NCBI RefSeq assembly: GCF_000472545.1
Contig: NZ_AWZV01000024.1
Span: 51,611-115,610, forward strand
Direction: 5' to 3'
DNA: 64,000 bases
Source: Burkholderia sp. WSM2232
GTDB lineage: Bacteria; Pseudomonadota; Gammaproteobacteria; Burkholderiales; Burkholderiaceae
In this document: positions 55,517 through 64,000 of the stretch, in pieces
Numbering within the stretch: the first letter of the stretch is position 1
Layout: every line of letters starts with the position of its first letter
The notes under the pieces: generated by a model
Seen by the model: the letters and a program-made list of their open reading frames with translations, nothing else
What the model was told of the DNA's origin: nothing
Databases searched by the model: none
Made by a program: the position numbers and the translations under genes

Positions 55517-55812
55517 GGGAGAGGACCGCTTTTTGAGCGAATTTTGTTTGTTAGAACAAGGACTTAGCGCGACTCCTTCACGTCAGACATAAAACGGAAA
55601 ACCGTTATAAATGAATGAGCTACTGAAGCTTGTGAAGGTGATACGTGAAATGTGCGAGCGAAAGGCGCGGATCGTAAGCGATCCGCAAGGGCAGATAGAG
55701 GGTGGGCAGCGCTGTTCCGGCGGCGAGAAGCGCACGACGCTCCAGGTGCCGTGCAACTCGGTGAAGCGAAGCCGGGAGCCCGGCCTGACTTCTCTCTTTG
55801 CGGTTCTTCTTT
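55517..55812. other. coq7-mraZ intergenic remainder
   Basis: Between the mraZ promoter and the coq7 stop codon I see no recognisable gene or repeat. A plus-strand frame (55611-55841) overlaps the coq7 3' end and has no domain. A short GCCGG hairpin near 55775 might help end coq7 transcription. Confidence 0.4.
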
Positions 55813-56451
55813 TTATATGTAGTACGCAGTCCGGGTCATGACCTTCGACATCGCGCGCATCAACGCACGCGCCGGAAACGGCAACTCAATGCCGCCAGCG
55901 TCCGTAGCGGCTTTGCCGTGCGCGGCTTCGTCGATGCGCATTTGCTCGACGATGGCGCGCGACTCGCGGTCCGCGGCCGGCAAATCGTTCATATGGCTGT
56001 CGAGGTGCTGCTCGACCTGGCGCTCCGTCTCGGCCATGAAGCCGAGGCTGACACGGTCGCCGAGGCGCCCGGCCGCGAGGCCAATGGCAAGTGCGCCGGC
56101 ATACCAGAGCGGATTGAGCAGGCTCGGACGTGAATCAAGCGCTTCGAGGCGTTTGGCGGTCCAGGCGAGATGATCTTCTTCCTCTATTGCGGCACGGTCG
56201 AACACGCTCTGCAGCGAAGGCGACCGGGTCGCGAGCTTCTGCGCCTGATACAGCGCCTGCGCACACACTTCGCCGACGTGATTGACGCGCATCAGACCGG
56301 CCGAGTGTGCACGCTCGGCCGGCGACAGTTCTGGCACTTCCGCAGAAGCCGCCGATTCTTGCGGAACCGGTAAAGGACGGCTCATGCGCGACACCCCGGT
56401 CATTGAGCGTAAACCCCGATCAAATTCAGTAATCAACTCGTCCAGAAACAT
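55813..56451 (-). CDS. coq7: 2-polyprenyl-3-methyl-6-methoxy-1,4-benzoquinone monooxygenase (Coq7/UbiF-type)
   Basis: The 212-residue di-iron hydroxylase carries out the last ring hydroxylation of ubiquinone synthesis. Iron ligands are in the sequences RVNHVGEVCAQALYQAQ (E), IEEEDHLAW (E-x2-H) and RIDEAAHG (E-x2-H). The N-terminal 40 residues are Pro/Glu-rich. No ubiF-type flavin motif is present, so this is the Coq7 form used by many beta-proteobacteria. ATG 56451 is the first in-frame start. Confidence 0.95.
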   Translation of the reverse strand: MFLDELITEFDRGLRSMTGVSRMSRPLPVPQESAASAEVPELSPAERAHSAGLMRVNHVGEVCAQALYQAQKLATRSPSLQSVFDRAAIEEEDHLAWTAKRLEALDSRPSLLNPLWYAGALAIGLAAGRLGDRVSLGFMAETERQVEQHLDSHMNDLPAADRESRAIVEQMRIDEAAHGKAATDAGGIELPFPARALMRAMSKVMTRTAYYI

Positions 56452-56663
56452 TCAGCACTCCCTGATTCGACAACTGGCCCTGCGCGCGCGGCGGCCCGCG
56501 CGCCAAGGCTTTGCCGGGAAAAACGCAGCCTGCGAACGGCCGTGGATAAGCCGTCCGAGGCATCAGGATTACGATTTTAGATCATGTTGCGTAAACGAAA
56601 CAGGAGCGTTCCTGGCGACCTCCTTTTTCTTTGTGCCATGTAGCCGTTTTGTTACATTACGTG

Positions 56664-56681
56664 CAACTTCTCGCGAAGTTG
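56664..56681. repeat. Perfect 7-bp palindrome with 4-nt spacer at the porin -35
   Basis: CAACTTC (56664-56670) and GAAGTTG (56675-56681) flank TCGC. The right arm includes the first bases of the -35 element of the porin promoter. A transcription factor could bind here and regulate the porin; no factor can be named. Confidence 0.6.
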
Positions 56682-56707
56682 GACAAGCAAGGCCTCAACG
56701 CTACATA
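56679..56707 (+). promoter_or_regulatory. Candidate porin promoter
   Basis: TTGGAC (56679-56684), 17 bp, TACATA (56702-56707). Start near 56714, leaving a short leader of about 40 nt before the porin ATG. Confidence 0.6.
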
Positions 56708-56753
56708 AATATTCGCCTTGTACAAAAGATTCGTAATCCTTGGAGATCATTCG

Positions 56754-57923
56754 ATGAAAAAGTCGCTTCTCGCTCTCGCAGCACTGGGCGCATTCGCAGG
56801 CGTCGCACATGCTCAGAGCAGCGTGACCCTGTACGGTATCATTGACGAAGGCTTCAACATCAACACCAATTCCGGTGGCAAGCACCTGTACAACCTGTCC
56901 AGCGGCGTGATGCAAGGCTCGCGTTTCGGCCTGCGTGGCACGGAAGATCTGGGCGGCGGTCTGAAGGCGCTGTTCGTGTTGGAAAACGGCTTTGACGTCA
57001 ACAACGGCCGCCTGGGTCAAGGCGGCCTGATGTTCGGTCGCCAGGCTTACGTCGGTCTGTCGAGCCAGTTCGGTACGGTCACGCTGGGTCGCCAGTACGA
57101 CTCCGTCGTCGACTACGTCGGTCCGCTGGAAGCCGGCGACCAGTGGGGCGGCTACATCGCTGCTCACCCGGGCGACATCGATAACTTCAACAACGCATAC
57201 CGTACGAACAACACGGTCAAGTACACGAGCGCGGACTACGGCGGCCTGAAGTTCGGCGGCACGTACAGCTTCGGCGGCGTTGCAGGCAACTTCTCGTCGA
57301 ACCAGATCTGGTCGTTGGGCGCTGGCTATAACAACGGTCCGCTGGTGTTGGGCGTCGGCTATTTGAACGCACGTACGCCGGCAGCTTCGGGCGGCCTGTT
57401 CAACAACGGCGGCACGGCAGCTACGCCGGCTGGTGCAGTGACCTCGCCGGTGTACGCTGGCTTCGCATCGGCTAACACGTACCAGGTTATCGGTGCAGGC
57501 GGCGCATACACGTTCGGCGCAGCAACGCTCGGCCTGACGTACTCGAACATCCGCTTCGCAAACCTGGGTGCTTCGTACGCATCGCCGTTCAAGGGCCAAA
57601 CGGCTACGTTCAACAACGCGGAAGTCAACTTCAAGTACCAGTTGACCCCGGCATTGCTGGTCGGCGCAGCGTATGACTACACGCGCGGCTCGGAAATCAA
57701 CGGCAACTCGCGCGCTCAGTACCACCAGGGCGCAGTTGGCGTGGACTACTTCCTGTCCAAGCGTACCGACGTCTACGTGATCGGTGTGTATCAGCATGCT
57801 ACGGGCGAAACCGTGAACGCGGCTGGCGCGACGGTTGCAGCTACGGCTGGCATCAACGGCCTGTCGGGCTCGTCGAACCAGAACCAGCTGGCAGCGCGCG
57901 TCGGCATTCGCCACAAGTTCTAA
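56754..57923 (+). CDS. General (OmpC-like) porin, Gram-negative porin family
   Basis: The 389-residue outer-membrane protein has a signal peptide of about 20 residues (MKKSLLALAALGAFAGVAHA) and then QSSVTLYGIIDEGF, the typical first strand of Burkholderia porins. Alternating beta-strand motifs run throughout, and the last residue is a C-terminal Phe (GIRHKF), the outer-membrane assembly signal. A trimeric 16-stranded pore for small hydrophilic solutes is likely. ATG 56754 follows TTGGAGATCATTCG with a GGAG ribosome-binding site; an upstream in-frame extension to 56718 is rejected. Codon use is strongly biased, as for a highly expressed gene. Confidence 0.96.
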   Translation: MKKSLLALAALGAFAGVAHAQSSVTLYGIIDEGFNINTNSGGKHLYNLSSGVMQGSRFGLRGTEDLGGGLKALFVLENGFDVNNGRLGQGGLMFGRQAYVGLSSQFGTVTLGRQYDSVVDYVGPLEAGDQWGGYIAAHPGDIDNFNNAYRTNNTVKYTSADYGGLKFGGTYSFGGVAGNFSSNQIWSLGAGYNNGPLVLGVGYLNARTPAASGGLFNNGGTAATPAGAVTSPVYAGFASANTYQVIGAGGAYTFGAATLGLTYSNIRFANLGASYASPFKGQTATFNNAEVNFKYQLTPALLVGAAYDYTRGSEINGNSRAQYHQGAVGVDYFLSKRTDVYVIGVYQHATGETVNAAGATVAATAGINGLSGSSNQNQLAARVGIRHKF

Positions 57924-57951
57924 TAAGTCGTAATAACGCTGTTTGCCTCAA

Positions 57952-57977
57952 AGGCGCCTTCGGGCGCCTTTTTTTAT
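57952..57977 (+). terminator. Rho-independent terminator of the porin gene
   Basis: A 9-bp stem AAAGGCGCC/GGCGCCTTT (57952-57960 with 57965-57973) has a TTCG tetraloop and a T-run. Confidence 0.95.
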
Positions 57978-58034
57978 GCTCGTGACCCGCAGCAGTGATG
58001 CGAGATCCGTTGCTCGCGGCGGCGCAAATGCTAG

Positions 58035-58067
58035 AAGGCCCGGCTGACTTGTGGTCGGCCGGGCCTT
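58035..58067. terminator. 10-bp hairpin between porin and fadD
   Basis: AAGGCCCGGC (58035-58044) pairs with GCCGGGCCTT (58058-58067) around a 13-nt loop. Only short T-stretches flank it, so it may be a weak terminator of fadD on the minus strand. Confidence 0.45.
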
Positions 58068-58134
58068 TCGTGCCTGTTGCGGGAGACGCGTTACGGTGTG
58101 TCGGCGCTGACAGCGAAGTTAAAACGCGTGAGAT

Positions 58135-59808
58135 TCATGCCCGACCGTCGCGCAGTTCGCGACGCAAGATCTTGCCGACATTGCTCTTTGGCAGTTCAGT
58201 GCGGAACTCGACGATCTTCGGCCGCTTGTAGCCCGTGAGCTGCTGTTTGCAGTAGGCCAGGATGTCGGCGTCAGTCAGCGCTTGATCCTTCTTGACGACG
58301 AACAACTTCACGGCCTCACCTGAATGCTGATCGGGCACTCCCACCGCCGCGACTTCGAATACGCCCGGCAGCTTGGCGACCACGTCTTCAATCTCGTTCG
58401 GATACACGTTGAAGCCGGAAACCAGAATCATGTCCTTCTTGCGGTCGACGATCTTCACGAAACCTTGTTCGTTCATCAAGCCCACGTCGCCCGACTTGAA
58501 AAAGCCGTCCGGCGTCATGACTTTGGCCGTTTCTTCGGGCCGGTTCCAGTAGCCCGCCATGACCTGCGGGCCGCGAATGCAGATTTCGCCGGCCTGGCCG
58601 AGTGGCACTTCGTTGCCCTCGTCGTCGCGGATCGAGATTTCCGTCGACGGCAACGGCAAGCCGATCGTGCCGCTATATTCTGTCACCGTCACAGGATTGC
58701 ACGTTACGCATGGCGAGGTTTCGGATAGACCATAGCCCTCGATGATCGGCGTCTTCGTATGCTCGAACCAGCGCTTCGCGACCGCTTCCTGAACGGCCAT
58801 GCCGCCGCCGTTGGCTGCGATCAGTTTTGAAAAGTCGAGTTTGTGGAAGTCGGGGCTGTTTAACAACGCGTTGTAGAGCGTGTTGACGGCCGGGATCGTC
58901 GTGATCGCATAGCCTTGCAGCGCTTTAATCATGCCGGGGATGTCGCGCGGATTCGGGATCAGCACGCCTAGCCCTCCGGTGCGGATCGTCAGCAGTCCGC
59001 ACACGGTCAGCGCGAACACGTGATACAGCGGCAACGCGACGACGGTGACGAACTGCCCGATGTCCGGGCGGTTTGCGCGGGCCGGATTGAGCCAGACTTC
59101 GGACTGCAGCACGTTCGCGATCAGATTGCGGTGCAGTAACGTCGCACCTTTCGCGACGCCGGTAGTGCCGCCGGTGTACTGCAGGAACGCGACGTCGTCA
59201 GGGCCCTGCTCGACCGGTCTGAAATTCTGGCCTTCGCCTTGCGCGATGGCGGTGTTGAATTTGACGTGGCCGGGCAAACTCCACGCGGGCACCATCTTCT
59301 TCACCCGGCGCACGACAAAGTTGACGACGGTGCCCTTGAGCCCCATCAGATCGCCCATGGTGGCGACCAGCACGTGCTTGAGCGCGGTATTGCGCACAAT
59401 CGCCTGCAGCGTGACGGCGAAATTTTCGAGCAGAATGATGGCTTCCGCGCCACTGTCTTTCAACTGATGCTCGAGCTCACGCGGCGTATAAAGCGGGTTC
59501 ACGTTCACGACCACATAGCCCGCGCGCAGGATCGCCGCAATGGCGACCGGATATTGCAGAACGTTCGGCATCATGATCGCGACGCGAGCGCCACGCGCAA
59601 GTCCCTTCGACTGAAACCATGCAGCCAGCTTCCTCGAAAGCGCGTCCATTTCGCCGTACGTGATCGCCGCCCCCATGCACACAAACGCAGGCTTGTCGCG
59701 ATGCTCGCGGAATGCTTCCTCGAGCAGTTCGGCGAGCGACGAATAACGGGTTGGGTCGATCTCTGCGGGAACGCCGGACGGGTAAGATTTCAGCCAGAAT
59801 TTATCCAA
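58135..59808 (-). CDS. fadD: Long-chain fatty-acid--CoA ligase
   Basis: The 557-residue AMP-binding enzyme activates fatty acids to acyl-CoA for beta-oxidation and phospholipid use. The P-loop-like motif is YTGGTTGVAKGA, followed by GYGLSETSP and the C-terminal KSGDVG. C-terminal lysine-containing region KRPKIVEFRTELPKSNVGKILR is conserved. The start is TTG 59808, preceded by GGAG 8 nt upstream (MDKFWLKSYPSGVPAEID). A hairpin lies between it and the porin terminator. The chain-length range is inferred. Confidence 0.94.
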   Translation of the reverse strand: MDKFWLKSYPSGVPAEIDPTRYSSLAELLEEAFREHRDKPAFVCMGAAITYGEMDALSRKLAAWFQSKGLARGARVAIMMPNVLQYPVAIAAILRAGYVVVNVNPLYTPRELEHQLKDSGAEAIILLENFAVTLQAIVRNTALKHVLVATMGDLMGLKGTVVNFVVRRVKKMVPAWSLPGHVKFNTAIAQGEGQNFRPVEQGPDDVAFLQYTGGTTGVAKGATLLHRNLIANVLQSEVWLNPARANRPDIGQFVTVVALPLYHVFALTVCGLLTIRTGGLGVLIPNPRDIPGMIKALQGYAITTIPAVNTLYNALLNSPDFHKLDFSKLIAANGGGMAVQEAVAKRWFEHTKTPIIEGYGLSETSPCVTCNPVTVTEYSGTIGLPLPSTEISIRDDEGNEVPLGQAGEICIRGPQVMAGYWNRPEETAKVMTPDGFFKSGDVGLMNEQGFVKIVDRKKDMILVSGFNVYPNEIEDVVAKLPGVFEVAAVGVPDQHSGEAVKLFVVKKDQALTDADILAYCKQQLTGYKRPKIVEFRTELPKSNVGKILRRELRDGRA

Positions 59809-59964
59809 TGCCGCGTCTCCTTCTTTATTTTCGAATGGTCGTGCTAAAAACGCATCGTAGCATGGGCCCCTCTGCGGTATTTGCGAAAAACGGCTCGGTT
59901 AGACTGTCGCCTCGAACCGCGTGACGGCTTGCCGGCGAGGCTTACGCCGTGTATGGCGAGCGCG

Positions 59965-62043
59965 TCAGACCCGCTCCACTTCGACGAGGCAGTCGTAGAA
60001 AGTTGCAGAGCCCCCCAGATCGGTAAGCGCCTGGCTGGTGACCTCATTAGCATTGCGGCCATCAGGCGCAAGCTTTTTCCACCAGATCGACAGACCCACC
60101 ACGAGGCCTTGTCGCGCGCGGTCGGTCACCCGCGCGCGTGCCTGCATGGAACCGCGGTCATTGAAAATGCGTACCGTGGCGCCCTCGACTATGCCGCGCG
60201 CCTCAGCGTCCGCTGGATGAATGTCGAGATGCGGCTCGCCCTCTGTCGACCGCAGACTTTCGACGTTGACGAACGTGCTGTTCAGAAAGTTGCGCGCGGG
60301 CGGCGAGATCATCGCGAGCGGATAGCGCGCGGCAAGTTCGGGCGCAAACTCGGCAGACTCGTAGGGCGGCAGGTAATCCGGCAGCGGGTCGAGGCCTTCC
60401 TGCGCAAGCCGCTCGCTGTAAAACTCGCATTTGCCTGACGGCGTGGGGAAGCCACCCTCGGCAAACGGGGCGTCGGGCAGCTTGAGCTTTACCCAACCGG
60501 CCTGTTTGAGCTGCTCCCACTCCACTCCCTCAAGCGTCCTGTCTTGCCAACGGAACGCGCTGCGCGCCACGGCTTCGTCGCTTTCGAAGAGTGCGGGCTC
60601 GTCAAGCGCCATGTGGCGCGCCAGGCCGCGAAAGATCTCCGTATTCGGGCGTGCATCGCCCACCGGTGGTATCGCAGGCAAGTTCACCATGACGTGGGTG
60701 TGGCCGTACGACTTGTGCACGTCGAGATGCTCGAGCTGCGTCGTGGCCGGCAGCAGCAGGTCGGCGTAATCGGCGGTGTCGGTCTGGAAATGCTCGAGCA
60801 CGATTGTGAACAGGTCTTCGCGCGCGAAGCCTGCCGCGACGCGCGCCGAATCGGGCGCGACCGCGACCGGATTGGAGTTGTACACGACGATCGCCTCGAT
60901 TTTTGGGCCGAATCGAGCGCCGCCGGGTTGCAAAAGCGCGTCCCCAATTGCATTCATGTTGATGACGCGGTTCGGCTTCGCCGGCCAGCCCGGCATCAGG
61001 TCGGGGCGCTGCAGCGCGTGCGAATCAACCGGCGCCCAACCGGACGACGACAGCAAAGCACCGCCAGCACGTTCGCGCCATGCGCCGGTCAGCGACGGCA
61101 GGCACGCGATAGCGCGCACTGCATTGCCGCCGCCGCGTACTCTCTGCAGACCATAGTTCAGGCGAATCGCAGCCTTCTTTGTACTGCCGTAAAGCCGCGC
61201 AAGGTCGACGATAACCTGTTCGTCGATGCCGCAGATTTGAGCAACACGCTCCGGCGGATAAGCGAGCGCGCGCTCTTTGAGCTCGGCGAAACCCAGCGTG
61301 TGCGCGGCAATGTAAGCGTGATCCAGCCGATCTTCCGAGATCAGCACGTTCATCATGCCGAGCGCCAATGCGCCGTCAGTCCCCGGCTTTAGCGCAATAT
61401 GCTGATGACATTTCTCCGCGGTCAGCGAGCGGTACGGATCAATGGCAATGAGACGCGCCCCGCGGCGTTTGGCCTGCTGCGCCCGCGTCCAGAAATGAAG
61501 GTTCGACGCAATGGGGTTGGAGCCCCAGATGAGAATCACCTCGCTTTCCTCGAAAAACTCGGTGAGCATGCCGAGGCTCGCGCCGTAGGTATATTTCAGA
61601 CCGGCGGCGCCGGCCGCCGCGCAGATCGTGCGGTCCAGTTGCGACGCGCCCAGCTTGTGGAAGAACCGTTGCGCGATGCTGTCGCCCTGGACCAGCCCCA
61701 TCGTGCCGGCATAGCTGTAGGGAAGAATCGCTTCCGGAGCGCGCCGCGCGATTTCCGCGAGGCGCGTTGCGCCCAGTTCCAACGCTTCTTCCCAACTGAT
61801 CGGCTGGAAGCGGCCCTCGCCTTTCGGACCGATCCGCTTCATCGGCGTCGTCAAACGTTGCGGATGATGCACCCGTTCGGCATAGCGGCTGACTTTGGTA
61901 CACAACGCGCCCTGAGTCGGAGGATGGGCGGGGTCTGCAACGACCTTGATCACACGGTCGCTCTCGACCGTCACCTTCATGGCGCAGGTGTCGGGGCAGT
62001 CATGCGGACAAACCGCGCGGGCAAATTCAGTCGGAGCGTTCAT
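59965..62043 (-). CDS. Molybdopterin oxidoreductase (DMSO reductase superfamily), Fe4S4
   Basis: The 692-residue enzyme has an N-terminal Fe4S4 site with cysteines C12, C16, C20 and C48 (CPHDCPDTC...GALC), then the molybdopterin domains with VILIWGSNPIASNLHFW and a C-terminal dinucleotide-binding domain (YPLAMISPPARNFLNSTFVN). No Tat leader (RRxFLK) is present, so the enzyme is probably cytoplasmic. The substrate cannot be assigned from sequence: the family includes formate dehydrogenases, nitrate reductases and others. Start ATG 62043 (MNAPTEFAR) is used; the longer frame to 62127 is less likely. No gene for a partner subunit is adjacent. Confidence 0.88.
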   Translation of the reverse strand: MNAPTEFARAVCPHDCPDTCAMKVTVESDRVIKVVADPAHPPTQGALCTKVSRYAERVHHPQRLTTPMKRIGPKGEGRFQPISWEEALELGATRLAEIARRAPEAILPYSYAGTMGLVQGDSIAQRFFHKLGASQLDRTICAAAGAAGLKYTYGASLGMLTEFFEESEVILIWGSNPIASNLHFWTRAQQAKRRGARLIAIDPYRSLTAEKCHQHIALKPGTDGALALGMMNVLISEDRLDHAYIAAHTLGFAELKERALAYPPERVAQICGIDEQVIVDLARLYGSTKKAAIRLNYGLQRVRGGGNAVRAIACLPSLTGAWRERAGGALLSSSGWAPVDSHALQRPDLMPGWPAKPNRVINMNAIGDALLQPGGARFGPKIEAIVVYNSNPVAVAPDSARVAAGFAREDLFTIVLEHFQTDTADYADLLLPATTQLEHLDVHKSYGHTHVMVNLPAIPPVGDARPNTEIFRGLARHMALDEPALFESDEAVARSAFRWQDRTLEGVEWEQLKQAGWVKLKLPDAPFAEGGFPTPSGKCEFYSERLAQEGLDPLPDYLPPYESAEFAPELAARYPLAMISPPARNFLNSTFVNVESLRSTEGEPHLDIHPADAEARGIVEGATVRIFNDRGSMQARARVTDRARQGLVVGLSIWWKKLAPDGRNANEVTSQALTDLGGSATFYDCLVEVERV

Positions 62044-62234
62044 GGGTAACCATTCAGGGGACGGTAAGCTGGGCGCAACGCCGGATTCTATTACGTCCGC
62101 CGACACTTGCCTGCATGCTGCCGCCAAAAAGCCTTCGGCGTAGAATCGTTACGACTGCGTCCGGGCGCATTGCGGCCCGGGCGATCCCAACCGATTCCAG
62201 GCAAGTCAAAGCGTAAGCGCATCGGCACTCCATT

Positions 62235-63431
62235 ATGAAACTGATCCCCGAAATCCAGGCTGCTCACGGAGAAATCCAGACTCTTCGACGAACGATCCAC
62301 GCTCATCCTGAACTGCGTTACGAGGAAACTGCGACAGCTGAACTGGTCGCGAAAACGCTCGAGTCGTGGGGTATTGAAACTTACCGCGGATTGGGTAAAA
62401 CAGGCGTTGTCGGCGTGCTCAAGCGCGGCAAGGGCACACGCTCAATCGGTCTGCGCGCCGACATGGACGCATTGCCGATTCAGGAACTGAACAGCTTTGA
62501 GCATCGATCGAAAAACGACGGAAAAATGCATGCGTGCGGTCACGATGGACACACGGCGATGCTTCTCGGCGCAGCCCGGCATCTGGCGAAAAACGGCGAT
62601 TTCGACGGTACGATCGTGTTCATTTTTCAACCGGCCGAAGAAGGCGGCGCCGGCGCGCAGGCCATGATCGAGGACGGACTTTTCGAAAGATTTCCAGTGG
62701 ATGCCGTGTTCGGCATTCACAACTGGCCGGGCATGCCCGCAGGCCAGTTCGGAGTGACCGAAGGTCCAATCATGGCCTCTAGCAACGAGTTCCGCATCGA
62801 CATTAAAGGCGTCGGCTCACACGCAGCGTTACCGCATAACGGACGCGATCCTGTGTTTGCCGCGGTGCAGATCGCTAATGGATTGCAGAGCATCATCACC
62901 CGAAACAAGAAGCCGCTCGACACGGCCGTGCTTTCGATCACACAAATCCATGCCGGCGACGCCGTCAACGTCGTTCCAGACGACGCGTGGATTGCGGGCA
63001 CTGTACGGACGTTCACGACTGAAACACTTGGCCTGATTGAAGCGCGCATGCGCAAGATCGCTGAGAGCACGGCGGATGCTTACGATTGCACCGTCGACGT
63101 CCACTTTCACAGAAACTATCCGCCTACGATCAATAGCAGTGAAGAAGCGCGCTTCGCGGCTTCTGTCATGAAAGAGGTGGTGGGGGCTGAGAACGTGAAT
63201 GACGCCGTGGAACCTACGATGGGCGCGGAGGATTTCTCGTTTATGTTGCTGGCAAAGCCTGGCTGCTATGCATTCCTTGGGAATGGCGACGGTGGCCACC
63301 GCGACGCCGGTCACGGTGCCGGGCCCTGCATGCTGCATAACGCCAGCTATGATTTCAACGATGAATTGCTGCCCATCGGTTCGACCTACTGGGTCCGGCT
63401 TGCGCAGCGCTTTCTGGCGGCACAGGTGTAG
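62235..63431 (+). CDS. M20 family amidohydrolase (hippurate hydrolase-like)
   Basis: The 398-residue zinc amidohydrolase has the metal-binding motif HACGHDGHT (C101, H103), the acidic pair EEGG (E135-E136), a third His in GSHAALPHNGRDP and the final GAEDFSFML with PCMLHNASYDFND. It is a member of the peptidase M20D group, with hippurate, indole-3-acetyl-amino acid or N-acyl-amino acid substrates; the actual substrate is unknown. ATG 62235 is preceded by a weak ribosome-binding site. It is divergent from the molybdopterin enzyme. Confidence 0.92.
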   Translation: MKLIPEIQAAHGEIQTLRRTIHAHPELRYEETATAELVAKTLESWGIETYRGLGKTGVVGVLKRGKGTRSIGLRADMDALPIQELNSFEHRSKNDGKMHACGHDGHTAMLLGAARHLAKNGDFDGTIVFIFQPAEEGGAGAQAMIEDGLFERFPVDAVFGIHNWPGMPAGQFGVTEGPIMASSNEFRIDIKGVGSHAALPHNGRDPVFAAVQIANGLQSIITRNKKPLDTAVLSITQIHAGDAVNVVPDDAWIAGTVRTFTTETLGLIEARMRKIAESTADAYDCTVDVHFHRNYPPTINSSEEARFAASVMKEVVGAENVNDAVEPTMGAEDFSFMLLAKPGCYAFLGNGDGGHRDAGHGAGPCMLHNASYDFNDELLPIGSTYWVRLAQRFLAAQV

Positions 63432-63694
63432 GACATACCGCGAAGGGCTCGGTCGGCAGCGTGGTGCTTCGTCCGTTGGTTCTTTCTGGGCGGCCAGGCG
63501 GCGTGGATGTTCTGCTTTAAGTCGCCGCCGCCCCGGGAGAATTGCGTCCGAGTGGAGGGGGCACTGCTGTTTCGGAACTGACGGGGTATGCGGACGCGTT
63601 GCGCATCGGAGGGAAGTGAGTGTCCGACGCGGGTGACGGTGTGCGCCGTTCTGGGGCGTTTTTTCAGCCGCGTAATTTTTCTCCCGCGTAAACG
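63432..63694. other. M20 gene to rRNA operon end, no gene seen
   Basis: The first 263 bp after the amidohydrolase contain no recognisable gene, tRNA or repeat. Confidence 0.5.
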
Positions 63695-63727
63695 CCGCAA
63701 CCCCACCTTTGTGGGGTGGGGTTGCGG
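63695..63727 (-). terminator. Terminator-like hairpin after 5S rRNA
   Basis: A perfect 13-bp stem CCGCAACCCCACC/GGTGGGGTTGCGG (63695-63707 with 63715-63727) has a 7-nt loop. It lies 13 bp after the 3' end of 5S rRNA and probably ends the rRNA operon, though the following T-run is short. Confidence 0.75.
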
Positions 63728-63740
63728 ACACTGCTGGGGA

Positions 63741-63855
63741 GCCTGACGATTACCTACTTTCACACGGGTAATCCGCACTATCATCGGCGTGGAGTCGTTT
63801 CACGGTCCTGTTCGGGATGGGAAGGGGTGGGACCGACTCGCTATGGTCATCAGGC
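63741..63855 (-). rRNA. rrf: 5S ribosomal RNA
   Basis: On the minus strand the sequence begins GCCTGATGACCATAGCGAG and contains CCCACCCCTTCCCATCCCGA (loops B and C), GTGAAACGACTCCACGCCGA and the 3' end GAAAGTAGGTAATCGTCAGGC. The 5' and 3' ends pair to form helix I. Ends are set by this pairing and may be off by one or two bases. Confidence 0.96.
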
Positions 63856-64000
63856 TTTGACGGGTTGCCGTGTCGCGTTTGGGGGCGGCACAGCCAATCG
63901 GGAAGAAGTAGTTTCTGGTGATGCTCACCAGGGTGAAGCGGGTTGTGGTGTTTCTGGCACAACAACGATCTCTCAACTGTGTGCGTGTCCGTACTCCCTT
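63856..64000 (-). other. 23S-5S internal transcribed spacer
   Basis: Upstream of 5S rRNA on the minus strand the remaining 145 bp fit the beta-proteobacterial 23S-5S spacer. The 23S rRNA 3' end is not recognisable within the window and should lie just beyond the right edge. No tRNA is found in this spacer. Confidence 0.6.

Noticed and set aside
55611..55841. 76-codon plus-strand frame upstream of coq7's 3' end
   Set aside because: It overlaps coq7, has no domain and a composition unlike nearby genes.
56652..57914. 420-codon minus-strand frame opposite the porin
   Set aside because: The porin has a signal peptide, promoter, terminator and C-terminal Phe. The antisense frame arises from its strongly biased codons.

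Overview
The window is high-GC core chromosome of a Burkholderiaceae beta-proteobacterium, most like Paraburkholderia or Burkholderia. Four things point there: the dcw cluster order with a Prx5-type peroxiredoxin between ftsZ and lpxC, a lysine/alanine-repeat histone H1-like protein, the rplU-rpmA-obg-proB block divergent from ispB, and a beta-proteobacterial 5S rRNA. I see no insertion sequence, prophage, integron, CRISPR array, toxin-antitoxin pair or recognisable defence locus. Nearly every long reading frame that is not annotated is an antisense shadow of a GC-rich gene.

Layout. 1-2.4 kb, plus strand: 3' end of a DUF3426 protein, thiol peroxidase, a PfkB-type nucleoside kinase and a glycine-zipper lipoprotein. 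2.6-8.6 kb, minus: the H1-like protein and the class I ribonucleotide reductase genes nrdA and nrdB. 8.9-9.08 kb: a compact nrdA control region with five DnaA-box-like 12-mers in tandem, two NrdR boxes 31 bp apart and a candidate promoter. 9.2-11.06 kb, minus: ampD, a PP0621-type membrane protein and ypjD. 11.1-13.2 kb, plus: ffh and a purine phosphoribosyltransferase. 13.3-15.6 kb, minus: proS and marC. 16-17.4 kb, plus: rppH and a CNP1-like lipoprotein. 17.6-20.8 kb, minus: rplU, rpmA, obg, proB. 21-29.5 kb, plus: ispB, tRNA-Pro(CGG), a CNNM/CorC-type transporter, pilB/pilC/pilD-like genes, coaE, zapD, yacG. 29.6-35.1 kb, minus: secA, argJ, a DUF815 ATPase and a MutT-like hydrolase. dciA follows on plus at 35.4 kb.

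36-55.4 kb, minus, is the complete division and cell wall (dcw) cluster in transcription order mraZ, rsmH, ftsL, ftsI, murE, murF, mraY, murD, ftsW, murG, murC, ddlB, ftsQ, ftsA, ftsZ, then a peroxiredoxin and lpxC. Most junctions are 4-bp ATGA overlaps, so translation is probably coupled. It makes the cytoplasmic peptidoglycan precursors (MurC-F, Ddl), the lipid intermediates (MraY, MurG) and the divisome core (FtsL, FtsI, FtsW, FtsQ, FtsA, FtsZ). Its promoter overlaps a four-copy, 10-bp-period repeat that looks like the MraZ autoregulatory operator.

55.8-63.4 kb: coq7 (minus), a general porin (plus), a long-chain acyl-CoA ligase and a molybdopterin oxidoreductase (minus), and an M20 amidohydrolase (plus). 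The right edge holds the distal end of a minus-strand rRNA operon: 23S-5S spacer, 5S rRNA and a terminator-like hairpin.

I did not find a new biological system and do not claim one. The observations most worth checking are regulatory: the phased DnaA-box array beside the NrdR boxes at nrdA, and the MraZ repeat operator. Next come several proteins with low-complexity extensions (RppH, NrdA, NrdB, the H1-like protein) and a short pilus-type ATPase without a neighbouring pilin.
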